Shown here: in pieces, positions 26,595-34,887 of the stretch
Numbering within the stretch: position 1 is the first letter of the stretch
Layout: every line of letters begins with the position of its first letter
From: Planctomycetaceae bacterium
Lineage (GTDB): Bacteria > Planctomycetota > Phycisphaerae > Sedimentisphaerales > Anaerohalosphaeraceae
Length of the DNA: 63,793 nt
Direction: 5' to 3'
NCBI GenBank assembly: GCA_021372945.1
Contig: JAJFTK010000032.1
Span: forward strand, 1 to 63,793
The notes under the pieces: model-generated
What the model saw: only the letters and a program-made list of their open reading frames with translations
Databases searched by the model: none
What the model was told of the DNA's origin: nothing
Program-made: the position numbers and the translations under genes

Positions 26595-28193
26595 ATGATG
26601 ATTGTGCGTTTCTTATTCTTACTGCATTTAACCGCCGCCGGCGCAAGTGCAGGCGAGCCGCCGCGCACATTTACCAACCCCATCATCCCGGGCTTCCACC
26701 CGGACCCGAGCATCTGCCGCGTCGGCGACGACTACTACATGGTGCACAGCACGTTCGAGTATTTCCCCGGCGTGCCTGTCTTTCACAGCAAGGATCTAGT
26801 CAACTGGAAACAGATCGGCCATTGCCTGACCCGCAAGAGCCAGCTTAACCTCGACAAGGTCGCCGCTTCGGCAGGCATCTACGCCCCAACCCTGCGCTAT
26901 CACGACGGCACGTTCTACATGGTCACCACCGCCGTCGGCTCCGGCGGCAACTTCTATGTCACCGCGGCAAACCCTAAAGGTCCTTGGTCCGATCCGGTGT
27001 GGCTCGATCAGGGCGGCATTGACCCCTCCCTGTTCTTCGACGACGACGGCACCGTTTACTACACCCGGCATGAGGGCATGGGCGACGGCTTCATCGCTCA
27101 GCGCACGCTGAATCTCAAGACCGGCAAGCTGGAAGGCGAGCTGCGAAAGATATGGTCCGGCACCGGCGACATCTGGCCCGAGGGCCCGCACCTCTACAAG
27201 ATCAATGGCACGTATTACCTGATGATCGCTGAAGGCGGCACCAGCTACGGCCACATGGTCACCATCGCCCGAAGCGATTCGCCGTGGGGCCCCTTCGAAT
27301 CCAATCCCGCCAACCCGATCCTGACGCATCGGCATTTAAAGAGCCATCCGTTCCAGGCGCTGGGACATCCCGACTGGGTCCAAACACCCGACGGCTGGTG
27401 GATGGTCTTTCTGGGCATCCGGCCCCAACCGGCCGGCGCGTTCGTGCATCATCTTGGCCGCGAGACATTCCTGACGCCGGTCACCTGGAAGAGCGACGGT
27501 TGGCCGGTCGTCAACGGCGGCAAACCGATCGAAGCGATAATGCCGGCGCCCAACCTTCCCGAGCACATCTTCGAGCCGGCGCCCGCGCGGGACGAATTCG
27601 ACGCCCCTGAATTTGCCCTCGAATGGAACTTCATTCGCAATCCTTACGAGCGCGACTACTCGCTGACGGCGCGTCCCGGCCGGCTGCGCCTCAGCGGCTC
27701 AGCCCTCACGATCAATGACCAGGATTCGCCGGCCTTTGTTGGCCGCCGCCAGGCGGATTTGGAATGCCGCATCTCGGCCTGTCTGGACTTCATGCCCGCA
27801 GCGGAAAATGAAGAAGCAGGCCTGGTCATTCGCGGCAACGACAAGAATCATTACACCCTCGCCGTCACGCAAAGGAACGGCCGGCGCAAGGTCTTTGTGC
27901 GAAAGGTCCTGAACGGACAAGTACAGCAGGACCTCAACTATGTTGATATACCGGATGGAAATGTCACGTTAAACATCAAATGTTCGCCGCTGCGCTATGA
28001 ATTTTCATGTCAGACCGGCGGCGAACTGATACAATTAGCGTCGAACGCCTTGACCGCGGATCTGTCCTCCGAAAAGATCGGCGGCTTCACCGGCGTTTAT
28101 ATAGGCATGTATGCTTCCGGCAACGGAAAGCCAACCTCAAGCAAAGCGGATTTTGATTGGTATGAGTATAACACAGCAAACGAAGAAAGATAA
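26595..28193 (+). CDS. GH43 beta-xylosidase/alpha-L-arabinofuranosidase, secreted
   Basis: 532 residues. Signal peptide MMIVRFLFLLHLTAAGASA, five-bladed propeller with the three family carboxylates D37 (FHPDPSI), D143 (GGIDPSLFF) and E196 (WPEGPHLY), and a C-terminal beta-sandwich (about 335-528) as in xylan-active GH43 enzymes. It would remove xylose or arabinose residues from xylo-oligosaccharides; which one cannot be told. ATG 26595 or 26598 could start it. The 3' end overlaps the GH3 gene by 32 bases. Confidence 0.92.
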   Translation: MMIVRFLFLLHLTAAGASAGEPPRTFTNPIIPGFHPDPSICRVGDDYYMVHSTFEYFPGVPVFHSKDLVNWKQIGHCLTRKSQLNLDKVAASAGIYAPTLRYHDGTFYMVTTAVGSGGNFYVTAANPKGPWSDPVWLDQGGIDPSLFFDDDGTVYYTRHEGMGDGFIAQRTLNLKTGKLEGELRKIWSGTGDIWPEGPHLYKINGTYYLMIAEGGTSYGHMVTIARSDSPWGPFESNPANPILTHRHLKSHPFQALGHPDWVQTPDGWWMVFLGIRPQPAGAFVHHLGRETFLTPVTWKSDGWPVVNGGKPIEAIMPAPNLPEHIFEPAPARDEFDAPEFALEWNFIRNPYERDYSLTARPGRLRLSGSALTINDQDSPAFVGRRQADLECRISACLDFMPAAENEEAGLVIRGNDKNHYTLAVTQRNGRRKVFVRKVLNGQVQQDLNYVDIPDGNVTLNIKCSPLRYEFSCQTGGELIQLASNALTADLSSEKIGGFTGVYIGMYASGNGKPTSSKADFDWYEYNTANEER

Positions 28194-30492
28194 GCAGCCG
28201 GCCATCGTCAACGTGCATAGCGGTCCGGCGTACCTGAACCCCGTTCTGCCCGCAAATCAGCGCGTCAAGGACCTGCTTTCGCGCATGACGCTCCAGGAAA
28301 AGGTCGCCCAGATGTGCTGCGTCTGGCAGGGCAAAAAGGATACGCTGCTGGATGACGGCGGCAGCCTCGATACGGCTAAGGCCGACAAGAATCACAAGCA
28401 GGGCCTGGGCCAGGTCGGCAGGCTTAGCGACGCCGCCGGCGGGCTCGATCCTCGCCGCACCGCCGAAACAGCCAACGCATTGCAAAAGTATTTCCTCAAG
28501 CAGAGCCGCCTGGGCATCCCCATCATCATTCACGAAGAGGCCCTGCACGGCCACGCCGCCGTCGGCGCTTCCAGTTTCTCGCAGCCCATCGGCCTGGGCG
28601 CAACCTTCGACCCCGACCTGGTCCGGCGGCTCTACGAGATGGCCGCGTTGGAACTTCGAGCCCGCGGCGCGCACCACGCACTCACGCCCGTTCTGGATGT
28701 CGCGCGCGAACCGCGCTGGGGCCGCGTCGAAGAGACCTTCGGCGAAGACCCATACCTGGTCATGCGGATGGGCGTCGCCGCGATCAAGGGCTTTCAGGGC
28801 GACGTGCCCTATACCGACAGCAAGCACGTCGTGGCCACGCTCAAGCACTTCGCCGCACACGGCCAGCCCGAATCAGGTACGAATTGCGCCCCCGTCAATG
28901 TCTCGCCGCGCATTCTGCGCGAGGTCTTCTTGTATCCGTTTAAAAAAGCGGTCGAGGCCGGCGCCGTGAGCGTCATGGCCTCGTACAATGAGATCGACGG
29001 CATCCCCTCGCACGCCAACAAGTGGCTGCTGCACGACGTTCTGCGCACCGAGTGGGGCTTCAAGGGCTTTGTCGTCTCGGATTATTTCGCCGTTCGCGAA
29101 CTCAATGAGCGGCCCGGTTTCTTCGGGCAATTCCTGGCCGCCGACGGAAAACAGGCCGCCAGGCTCGCCGTTGAGGCCGGCGTTAATATCGAACTGCCCG
29201 ACATGGACTGTTATCCGTATCTGGAAGAACTCGTCCAAAGCGGCCAGGTCGCCGAGAGCCTCATCGATTCGCTGGTCGCGCCCATGCTCGAATGCAAGTT
29301 CAAGCTCGGATTATTCGAGGACCCCTATGTGGATCCCAATGCCGCCGAGCAGCTCATCGGCTGCCAGAAGCATGCCGAACTCACGCTGGAGGCCGCCCGC
29401 AAAACGATTACACTGCTCAAGAACGACAGCGGCGTTGCTCCGCTCGATCCCGCGAGGCTCAAAACGCTGGCCGTCATCGGCCCCAATGCCAATCGTACGA
29501 TGCTGGGCGGTTACAGCGGCAGGCCCAAAGAGCATATCACGGTGCTCGAAGGCATCCGCCGCCTGGCGGGCAAAAATGTCAATATCCTTTATCACGAAGG
29601 CTGCAAGATCACCGTGGGCGGCTCGTGGCAGGAGGATGAGGTCACGCTCAGCGATCCCGCCCAGGACCGCAAATCCATCGCAGAGGCACTGGAGGTCACA
29701 AAGCAGGCCGATGCGATCGTTCTGGTTATCGGCGGCAATGAACAGACCTCGCGCGAGGCATGGGAACGCAATCACATGGGCGACCGCGCCGATCTGCGCA
29801 TGGTCGGCCTGCAGGATGAATTGGTCGATCAAATCGCCTCGCTCGGCAAACCCGTCATCACGGTCCTGTTTAACGGCAGCCCGCTGGACCTTCGCAATCT
29901 CAGCGAAAAAGTGCCGGTCATTTTGGAGTGCTGGTATCTTGGCCAACAAAGCGGCCAGGCGGTCGCCGAGGCCATTTTCGGCAAGCTCAATCCCGGCGGC
30001 AAGCTGCCCGTCAGCTTCCCGCGTTCCATCGGCCATATCCCCTGCTACTACAACTACAAGCCCTCGGCCCGCCGTGGGTATCTCTTTGACGATGTCAGCC
30101 CGCTGTATGCCTTCGGCTTCGGCCTCAGCTATACGCAATTCCAATTCTCAAAGCCTCGCCTGGAAAAGGCCTCCATGGCGGTCGGTGAAAGCACAATGGT
30201 CACTGTCGACATCACCAACACCGGCGACCGCGCAGGCGACGAGGTCGTGCAGATGTACATTCGCGACTGCATCAGCTCGGTCACGCGTCCGGTCAAGGAA
30301 CTCAAGGGCTTTGAACGCATCACGCTGGAGCCCGGCCAAACCAAAACGGTCACGCTTGACATCACGCCGGAGCTGCTGTCGTTCTACAACATCGAAATGA
30401 AGTATGTCGTGGAGCCGGGCCAATTCGAGATCATGGTCGGCAATTCCTCCCGTGACTGCGACCTGCAAAAAGTGATTCTCAATGTCCTGTAG
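28162..30492 (+). CDS. GH3 beta-glycosidase (beta-xylosidase/beta-glucosidase type)
   Basis: 776 residues from ATG 28162 (MSITQQTKK); an upstream ATG at 28111 would extend further into the GH43 gene. The GH3 N-domain shows RWGRVEETFGEDPYLV, KHFAAHGQPE and the nucleophile D307 in VVSDYFAV. The C-domain shows GGNEQTSREAWERNH, then an Fn3-like C-terminal domain (TRPVKELKGFERITLEPG). No signal peptide is visible, so it probably acts in the cytoplasm on imported oligosaccharides, unlike the exported GH67, GH10 and GH43. Last gene of the xylan cluster. Confidence 0.9.
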   Translation: MSITQQTKKDKQPAIVNVHSGPAYLNPVLPANQRVKDLLSRMTLQEKVAQMCCVWQGKKDTLLDDGGSLDTAKADKNHKQGLGQVGRLSDAAGGLDPRRTAETANALQKYFLKQSRLGIPIIIHEEALHGHAAVGASSFSQPIGLGATFDPDLVRRLYEMAALELRARGAHHALTPVLDVAREPRWGRVEETFGEDPYLVMRMGVAAIKGFQGDVPYTDSKHVVATLKHFAAHGQPESGTNCAPVNVSPRILREVFLYPFKKAVEAGAVSVMASYNEIDGIPSHANKWLLHDVLRTEWGFKGFVVSDYFAVRELNERPGFFGQFLAADGKQAARLAVEAGVNIELPDMDCYPYLEELVQSGQVAESLIDSLVAPMLECKFKLGLFEDPYVDPNAAEQLIGCQKHAELTLEAARKTITLLKNDSGVAPLDPARLKTLAVIGPNANRTMLGGYSGRPKEHITVLEGIRRLAGKNVNILYHEGCKITVGGSWQEDEVTLSDPAQDRKSIAEALEVTKQADAIVLVIGGNEQTSREAWERNHMGDRADLRMVGLQDELVDQIASLGKPVITVLFNGSPLDLRNLSEKVPVILECWYLGQQSGQAVAEAIFGKLNPGGKLPVSFPRSIGHIPCYYNYKPSARRGYLFDDVSPLYAFGFGLSYTQFQFSKPRLEKASMAVGESTMVTVDITNTGDRAGDEVVQMYIRDCISSVTRPVKELKGFERITLEPGQTKTVTLDITPELLSFYNIEMKYVVEPGQFEIMVGNSSRDCDLQKVILNVL

Positions 30493-30515
30493 GGGCAGGC
30501 CTTTGCGCCTGCCCT
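30492..30515 (+). terminator. Hairpin after the GH3 gene
   Basis: GGGCAGGC (30493-30500) and GCCTGCCC (30507-30514) form an 8-bp stem with a 6-nt loop, followed by TTT. It overlaps the stop codon region and may end the xylan operon. Confidence 0.5.
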
Positions 30516-30612
30516 TTCGGGCCTGCCGCCCTAAAGACTGAAGACTTCGAAAGTCATTTCGACGCACCTGATGTCCGGAGAACAGAAATTTATAGGGCCG
30601 AATCCCAACAGA

Positions 30613-30658
30613 GAGCCGAAGGCTCGACAGTCATTTAGCCGGAGGTGTGAACCTCCGG
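30613..30658 (+). repeat. Two-hairpin element, copy B
   Basis: Hairpin 1 GAGCCGAAGGCTC (30613-30625), 13-nt spacer, hairpin 2 CCGGAGGTGTGAACCTCCGG (30639-30658), an 8-bp stem closed by GTGA. Confidence 0.9.
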
Positions 30659-30688
30659 AAGCTGATCGCCGCACTTACCCACCCCCTC

Positions 30689-30715
30689 TTTTTCCTCGGC
30701 GCAGCCGAGGAAAAA
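30689..30715. terminator. Bidirectional palindrome between convergent genes
   Basis: TTTTTCCTCGGC / GCCGAGGAAAAA, a perfect 12-bp stem with loop GCA. On the minus strand it reads as a stem ending in a T run and could end the gene at 30740; on plus it follows the GH3 gene. Confidence 0.6.
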
Positions 30716-30739
30716 GGAATGTAGCTTCCCTGGAAGCGG

Positions 30740-32850
30740 TCACGGCTTTTTCTTTAATATCTGCAGCAGGTTGATGTGATCATCCGTCCACAGCATTACA
30801 TCTTTGCGCCTATCCGTCGGCGGCGTTGAGGCCTTCTTAATAATCTCACTGTCCAAAAACGCCTTCTCTCGTGATACGAGGATCCAGTCCGACGAGAGCG
30901 CCCCCGTTTCCGGGTTCTCAAATCCCTCGATCCACGCCGCGTGGAGTCCGAATTCCTCCGCCAGCCGCCACACCACCGATTGCAGGTCCAGGTGATTGGT
31001 CGAAATGTGAAACGCCAGTACACCATCCGACGTCAGGTGCTTGAGGTAAACGTCCATCGCCTCTTTCGTCAGCAGATGCACCGGCACCGCATCGCTGCTG
31101 AACGCATCCAGCACCAGCACATCATAGTCCTGCGGCGTCTCGTTTTCCATTGTCAGCCGCGCATCACCCAGCGCCACCTCTGCCGTGGCAGCGCTGTCCT
31201 CAAGGTACGTAAAATACTGCCGCGCCAGCAGCTCGACGTCTTCATTGATCTCATAAAATCGGATCGCGTCGTTCGGCTGCCCATAGATGGCGATCGTCCC
31301 CACGCCCAGCCCCACGATCCCGATCCGCCGCGACTGGACGTTTTTAAAATTCTGCATCACCAGCCCAACGCCGCTGTCGCGCGTGTAATACGCCGTCGGG
31401 ATGTCTCGCTTTTGCGGCGACTGGAACTGCAAACCGTGAAACGTCGTGCCGTGCTGCAGCAGAAGCTTATGCTGCTGCGGGTCGTCCCACGATTCCTCCC
31501 AGACCGTCAGCGTCCCAAAGAAATTGCGGCGGTTCTCGAGGGCCCGCTGGTTATCCAGGCTCCGCCGTCCCATCAGCGCGATTCCCGCCGCTCCCACCAG
31601 CACCAGCCCGGCGATCAGCAGCTTCCTTCTGGACTTGTGCTGCGAAGGCTTCTCGCCGACGTCCTCGGCGATCAGCAGGAACAAGGCCGCCGCCAGGATC
31701 CCCAGCCACAGCTCGATATACACGTTAAAGATCAACGGCGCGATCACCGCCACGAAGAATCCGCCTAGCGCCCCGCCGGCCGACAGCAGCAGGTAATACT
31801 CCGTCAGGTGCCGCGCCGGCGGCCGCAGCCGGTACACCTCGCCGTGGCAGACCATGCAGCAGGTAAACAGCATGAAAACATAAAGCCCGATCAGCAGCCG
31901 CACATCGAGGATGTTCATCTCGTCGGCTCTCGCGTAGATCACCCCGATGATGCCCGCGATGAACAGCGGGATCCAAACCGCCCGCTTGTACCAACGCTGA
32001 TGCTCAAAGCACAGGATGAATGAAAGCAGATACAGTCCCAGCGGCAGCACCCACAAAAACGGGATGACCGCGATATCCTGCGTGATCTTGTTGGTCACGG
32101 CCAAAAGTTCCACCGAGGCCGCCGCCGGCAGCGCCAGCCATAAGAGCCGCACCCGTCCGGTAACACAAGCATCGTCAGAGTTTTGAGTTTTGAATTTTGA
32201 ATTTGTTTCGAACTTCGGATTTCGCACTTCGCATTTTCCGCAGGGAGAGCTATACCCCGCAAAGCTGCTATGGCACAAAGGACCGCAAACATCGCAAACG
32301 CCGCCGACCATATATAAACCGTTTGGCCGCGCGTCAGCAAGGGCTCGAACACGAACGGAAAGCTCGCCAGCGCCAAAAGCGAACCGGCATTGGAGAGTGC
32401 ATACAGCCGATATGGATTCTTGCCGGTGAATCGCCGCGCAAACCATCCCTGCACCAGCGGCGACGTCGCGCTCAAAACCAGGTACGGCAGCCCCACCGTC
32501 ACCGCGCAGATGAGCAGGATTTTCAAAATCGGGTTTTCGCCCGGCGCCGGCTTAAAGCTGTCGTGCGGAAAGACCGGCAGAAACAGCAGCGCCGCCGCCA
32601 GCAAAGCGACATGGATTGCCGCCTGCCGGCGCCAGCTTTTTACTTGCGTCAGCCAATGCGCGTAGGCGTAGCCCGCCAGCAGAAACACCTGGAAGAACAG
32701 CATGCACGCCGTCCACACCTCCGGCGCCCCGCCGAACCACGGCAGCAGGTAGCGGCCGATCAGCGGCTGCACCTGGAACAGCAGAAACGCCCCCAGGAAG
32801 ATCACCGCCGCAAACAGCGCCGCCATACCCCATTCTCTAAACCGTTTCAT
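30740..32850 (-). pseudogene. Spermidine-synthase-like multi-helix membrane protein, frame broken
   Basis: The N-terminal half (start 32850, MKRFREWGMAALFAAVIFLGAF, several membrane helices, to about residue 205) and the C-terminal half are in different frames. The latter has further helices and a methyltransferase-like domain with GIVGLGVGTIAIYG, ALGDARL and DAFSSDAVPVHLLT. Together they match the fused membrane/spermidine-synthase-like family. The frames meet at 32181-32237, where a low-complexity repeat sits in what should be the cytoplasmic linker. Either the gene is broken or two polypeptides are made; a sequencing error is possible. The family's biochemical role is poorly known. Confidence 0.8.
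32181..32237 (-). repeat. Microrepeat at the frame break
   Basis: About 57 bases, on the minus strand composed of GCGAAGTGCGAAATCCGAAG-like and CAAATTCAAAATTCAAAAC-like units. Its AT-rich quasi-periodic character is unlike the coding DNA on both sides. I recall similar sequences between genes in other bacterial genomes but have not checked this. Confidence 0.7.
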
Positions 32851-33011
32851 AGACGGGTATTATAAACAAAACGCCCGGCCAAAACATGGGATAAATATTG
32901 CTTTTCGCGCAAAATCTGCTATCGTGCCGCGCAGCATGGGCATCTGGCCCGTGAAATAATTGAATGTCTCAGTTTAAGGGCTGCAAAGTCCGACTTTTTT
33001 AGGAGAAACGC

Positions 33012-33656
33012 ATGTTCAGAACCATCGCTCTTACAACGGTTTTCATCGCATTGGCCGGCTGCTGCTGCCAACGAAAGCAAAATGCCTCCGGCTGGCAGAG
33101 CCTCTTTGACGGCACGACCCTCGACGGCTGGACGGCCTCCGAGAACAAAGGAACCTTCACCGTGCAGGACGGCGCGATCGTCGTCCACGGCGAGCGCAGC
33201 CACCTGTTCTATACCGGCCCGGTGAACGATGCTAAGTTTAAGAACTTTGAATTTAAGGCCGATGTCATGACCAAACCCAACAGCAACTCCGGCATCTATT
33301 TCCATACCGCCTACCAGGAAACCGGCTGGCCGGACAAGGGCTACGAGGTGCAGGTCAACAACTCGCATAGCGACTGGCGGCGCACCGGAGGCCTCTACGC
33401 CGTCGCTGATGTTCGCCAGCAGCTTGCGGCCGACAACGAGTGGTTCACCGAGCACATCATCGTTCGGGACAAGCATATCGTCATAAAGGTCAACGGCAAG
33501 GTCGCCGTGGATTATACGGAGCCCGAGGGCGTCAGCGAAACCGGCTATCCCGACATGCCCGGCCGCAAGATCTCCAGCGGCACCTTCGCCCTGCAGGGCC
33601 ACGACCCCGGCAGCACCGTCTATTTCAAGAACATCATGGTCAAACCCCTGCCCTAA
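33012..33656 (+). CDS. Lipoprotein with DUF1080 (3-keto-disaccharide hydrolase-like) domain
   Basis: 214 residues. The lipobox LAGC at about 14-18 implies a lipid anchor. A single DUF1080 domain follows (SLFDGTTLDGWTAS, NFEFKADVMTKPNSNSGIYF, GYEVQVNNSHS). The family has a LamG-like fold, is abundant in planctomycetes, and some members hydrolyse 3-keto-glycosides. SD AGGAGA. It stands alone between the broken membrane gene and the sod gene. Confidence 0.9.
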   Translation: MFRTIALTTVFIALAGCCCQRKQNASGWQSLFDGTTLDGWTASENKGTFTVQDGAIVVHGERSHLFYTGPVNDAKFKNFEFKADVMTKPNSNSGIYFHTAYQETGWPDKGYEVQVNNSHSDWRRTGGLYAVADVRQQLAADNEWFTEHIIVRDKHIVIKVNGKVAVDYTEPEGVSETGYPDMPGRKISSGTFALQGHDPGSTVYFKNIMVKPLP

Positions 33657-33799
33657 GTCGGCCCCGAACTGTCAAGCCGGACTTGCCTGCCCCGCCGCAG
33701 CTTTCAGAGCGAAGAGAGACCCGGCATCCAGAGCGTTTTTGCCTCGGGTTCCGCTTTCGTGGAAATCACAGTCTGCTCTCTCAGTCTATCATTGAAATG

Positions 33800-33835
33800 A
33801 AAAGACCCTGCCCGAATAAGGCAAAGGTCTTTTTT
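33800..33835 (+). terminator. Terminator after the DUF1080 gene
   Basis: AAAAGACC (33800-33807) pairs with GGTCTTTT (33826-33833), with an inner TGCC/GGCA stem, then T's. The AAAA before the stem means it could also act on the minus strand for the sod gene. Confidence 0.7.
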
Positions 33836-33894
33836 CTATCTCCTCTTCTATTCTGATGCTCAGGTAATCCGTTTCTCCCCTTTATTTTGATTGA

Positions 33895-33928
33895 TTAATC
33901 TAATCTGTGTAATCAGTGTAATCTGTGG
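33895..33928. repeat. Short dispersed microrepeat (AATCTGTG type), copy 1
   Basis: A run of TAATCTGTGTAATC-like units ending in AATCTGTGG directly beside the sod stop codon. A related run is at 39983-40013. Confidence 0.55.
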
Positions 33929-33935
33929 TTCCCGT

Positions 33936-34712
33936 TCATCGCCGTGCCGACTGCATCGCGCTCTTGGCCTCGGCCAGGCACTCGGCCGCGAAATCCCAGT
34001 TCGCAAGCTGCATAAAATTATCCACCCACTGCGCGCGGTTGTTCTGGAACTTCAGATAATACGCATGCTCCCACACATCGCACACCAGCAGCGGCATCAC
34101 GCCCCAGACCGTCAGGTTCTGGTGCTTTTCCGACTGCAGGATCAGCAGCTTCTTCGAGATCGGCTCAAATGCCAGGATGCCCCAGCCGCTCCCCTCGACG
34201 GCATTGGTCGCCGCGACAAACTGCTTCATCGCCGCGTCCGCCGACCCGAAGCTGTCCTCGAAGGCACTTTGCAGCTCGTCCGGGATCTGCCCGCCGTTGC
34301 CGCCCGGCTTCATCGAATGCCAGAACAGCGAGTGCAGCACGTGCCCGCTGCCGTTGAACGCCAGCTCGTTGCTCACCGCCTGGATCGTCGCAAAATCACT
34401 GCCCTGCCGCGCCTTTTCCAGTTTCTTCAGCGCCGCGTTGAAGTTGGTCACGTACTTGGCGTGATGCTTGTCATGGTGGATCTTGAGCGTCTGGGCATCG
34501 TACAGCGGCTCCAGCGCATCATACCCATAGGGCAATTCCGGCAAAACGTATTCACCGTTTTCGTATGTGCTTTCAAGTTGATTCATACGCGTCTCCTTTG
34601 AACTTGCAGGTTGCTGCGTTTCGGCGCCCAAGAGCCGGCCGCCCGCCAGGCCGGCGGCGGCTGCGGCCCCGATCTTCAGCATCCCGCGTCTTGATAGAAT
34701 GATGGTTTCCAT
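33936..34712 (-). CDS. Superoxide dismutase (Fe/Mn) with Tat-type signal
   Basis: 258 residues from ATG 34712. SRRGMLKIGAAAAAGLAGG is a twin-arginine signal, so the enzyme is probably exported folded. The Fe/Mn SOD fold follows (LPELPYGYDALEPLYDAQTL) with metal ligands in IHHDKHH, LHSLFWH and CDVWEHAYY. It converts superoxide to peroxide and oxygen. Choice of iron or manganese is not certain. The export signal is unusual for this enzyme, which is mostly cytoplasmic. Confidence 0.93.
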   Translation of the reverse strand: METIILSRRGMLKIGAAAAAGLAGGRLLGAETQQPASSKETRMNQLESTYENGEYVLPELPYGYDALEPLYDAQTLKIHHDKHHAKYVTNFNAALKKLEKARQGSDFATIQAVSNELAFNGSGHVLHSLFWHSMKPGGNGGQIPDELQSAFEDSFGSADAAMKQFVAATNAVEGSGWGILAFEPISKKLLILQSEKHQNLTVWGVMPLLVCDVWEHAYYLKFQNNRAQWVDNFMQLANWDFAAECLAEAKSAMQSARR

Positions 34713-34819
34713 TTTTTCACCAACGATTGATCCTCTGCCTTTATAAGCCCCCACCTGGGAACAGACTATCAGTGTATTTCCTAATCCTATTACGCCATTT
34801 GACTAATCCGCAGTGCAGG

Positions 34820-34852
34820 CAAAAAAAAACGGCTGCCGAAGGGCCGCCGTTG
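34820..34852 (-). terminator. Terminator of ileS
   Basis: On the minus strand: AACGGCGGCC, short loop, GCAGCCGTT, then nine T's. It lies 36 bases past the ileS stop. Confidence 0.9.
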
Positions 34853-34887
34853 AAATCCACGATCTGCTGCCTGCATGTTCCGGCGGC

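Noticed and set aside
32190..32865. Plus-strand open frames opposite the broken membrane gene
   Set aside because: They read through the microrepeat and the antisense of membrane helices, with no SD or homology.
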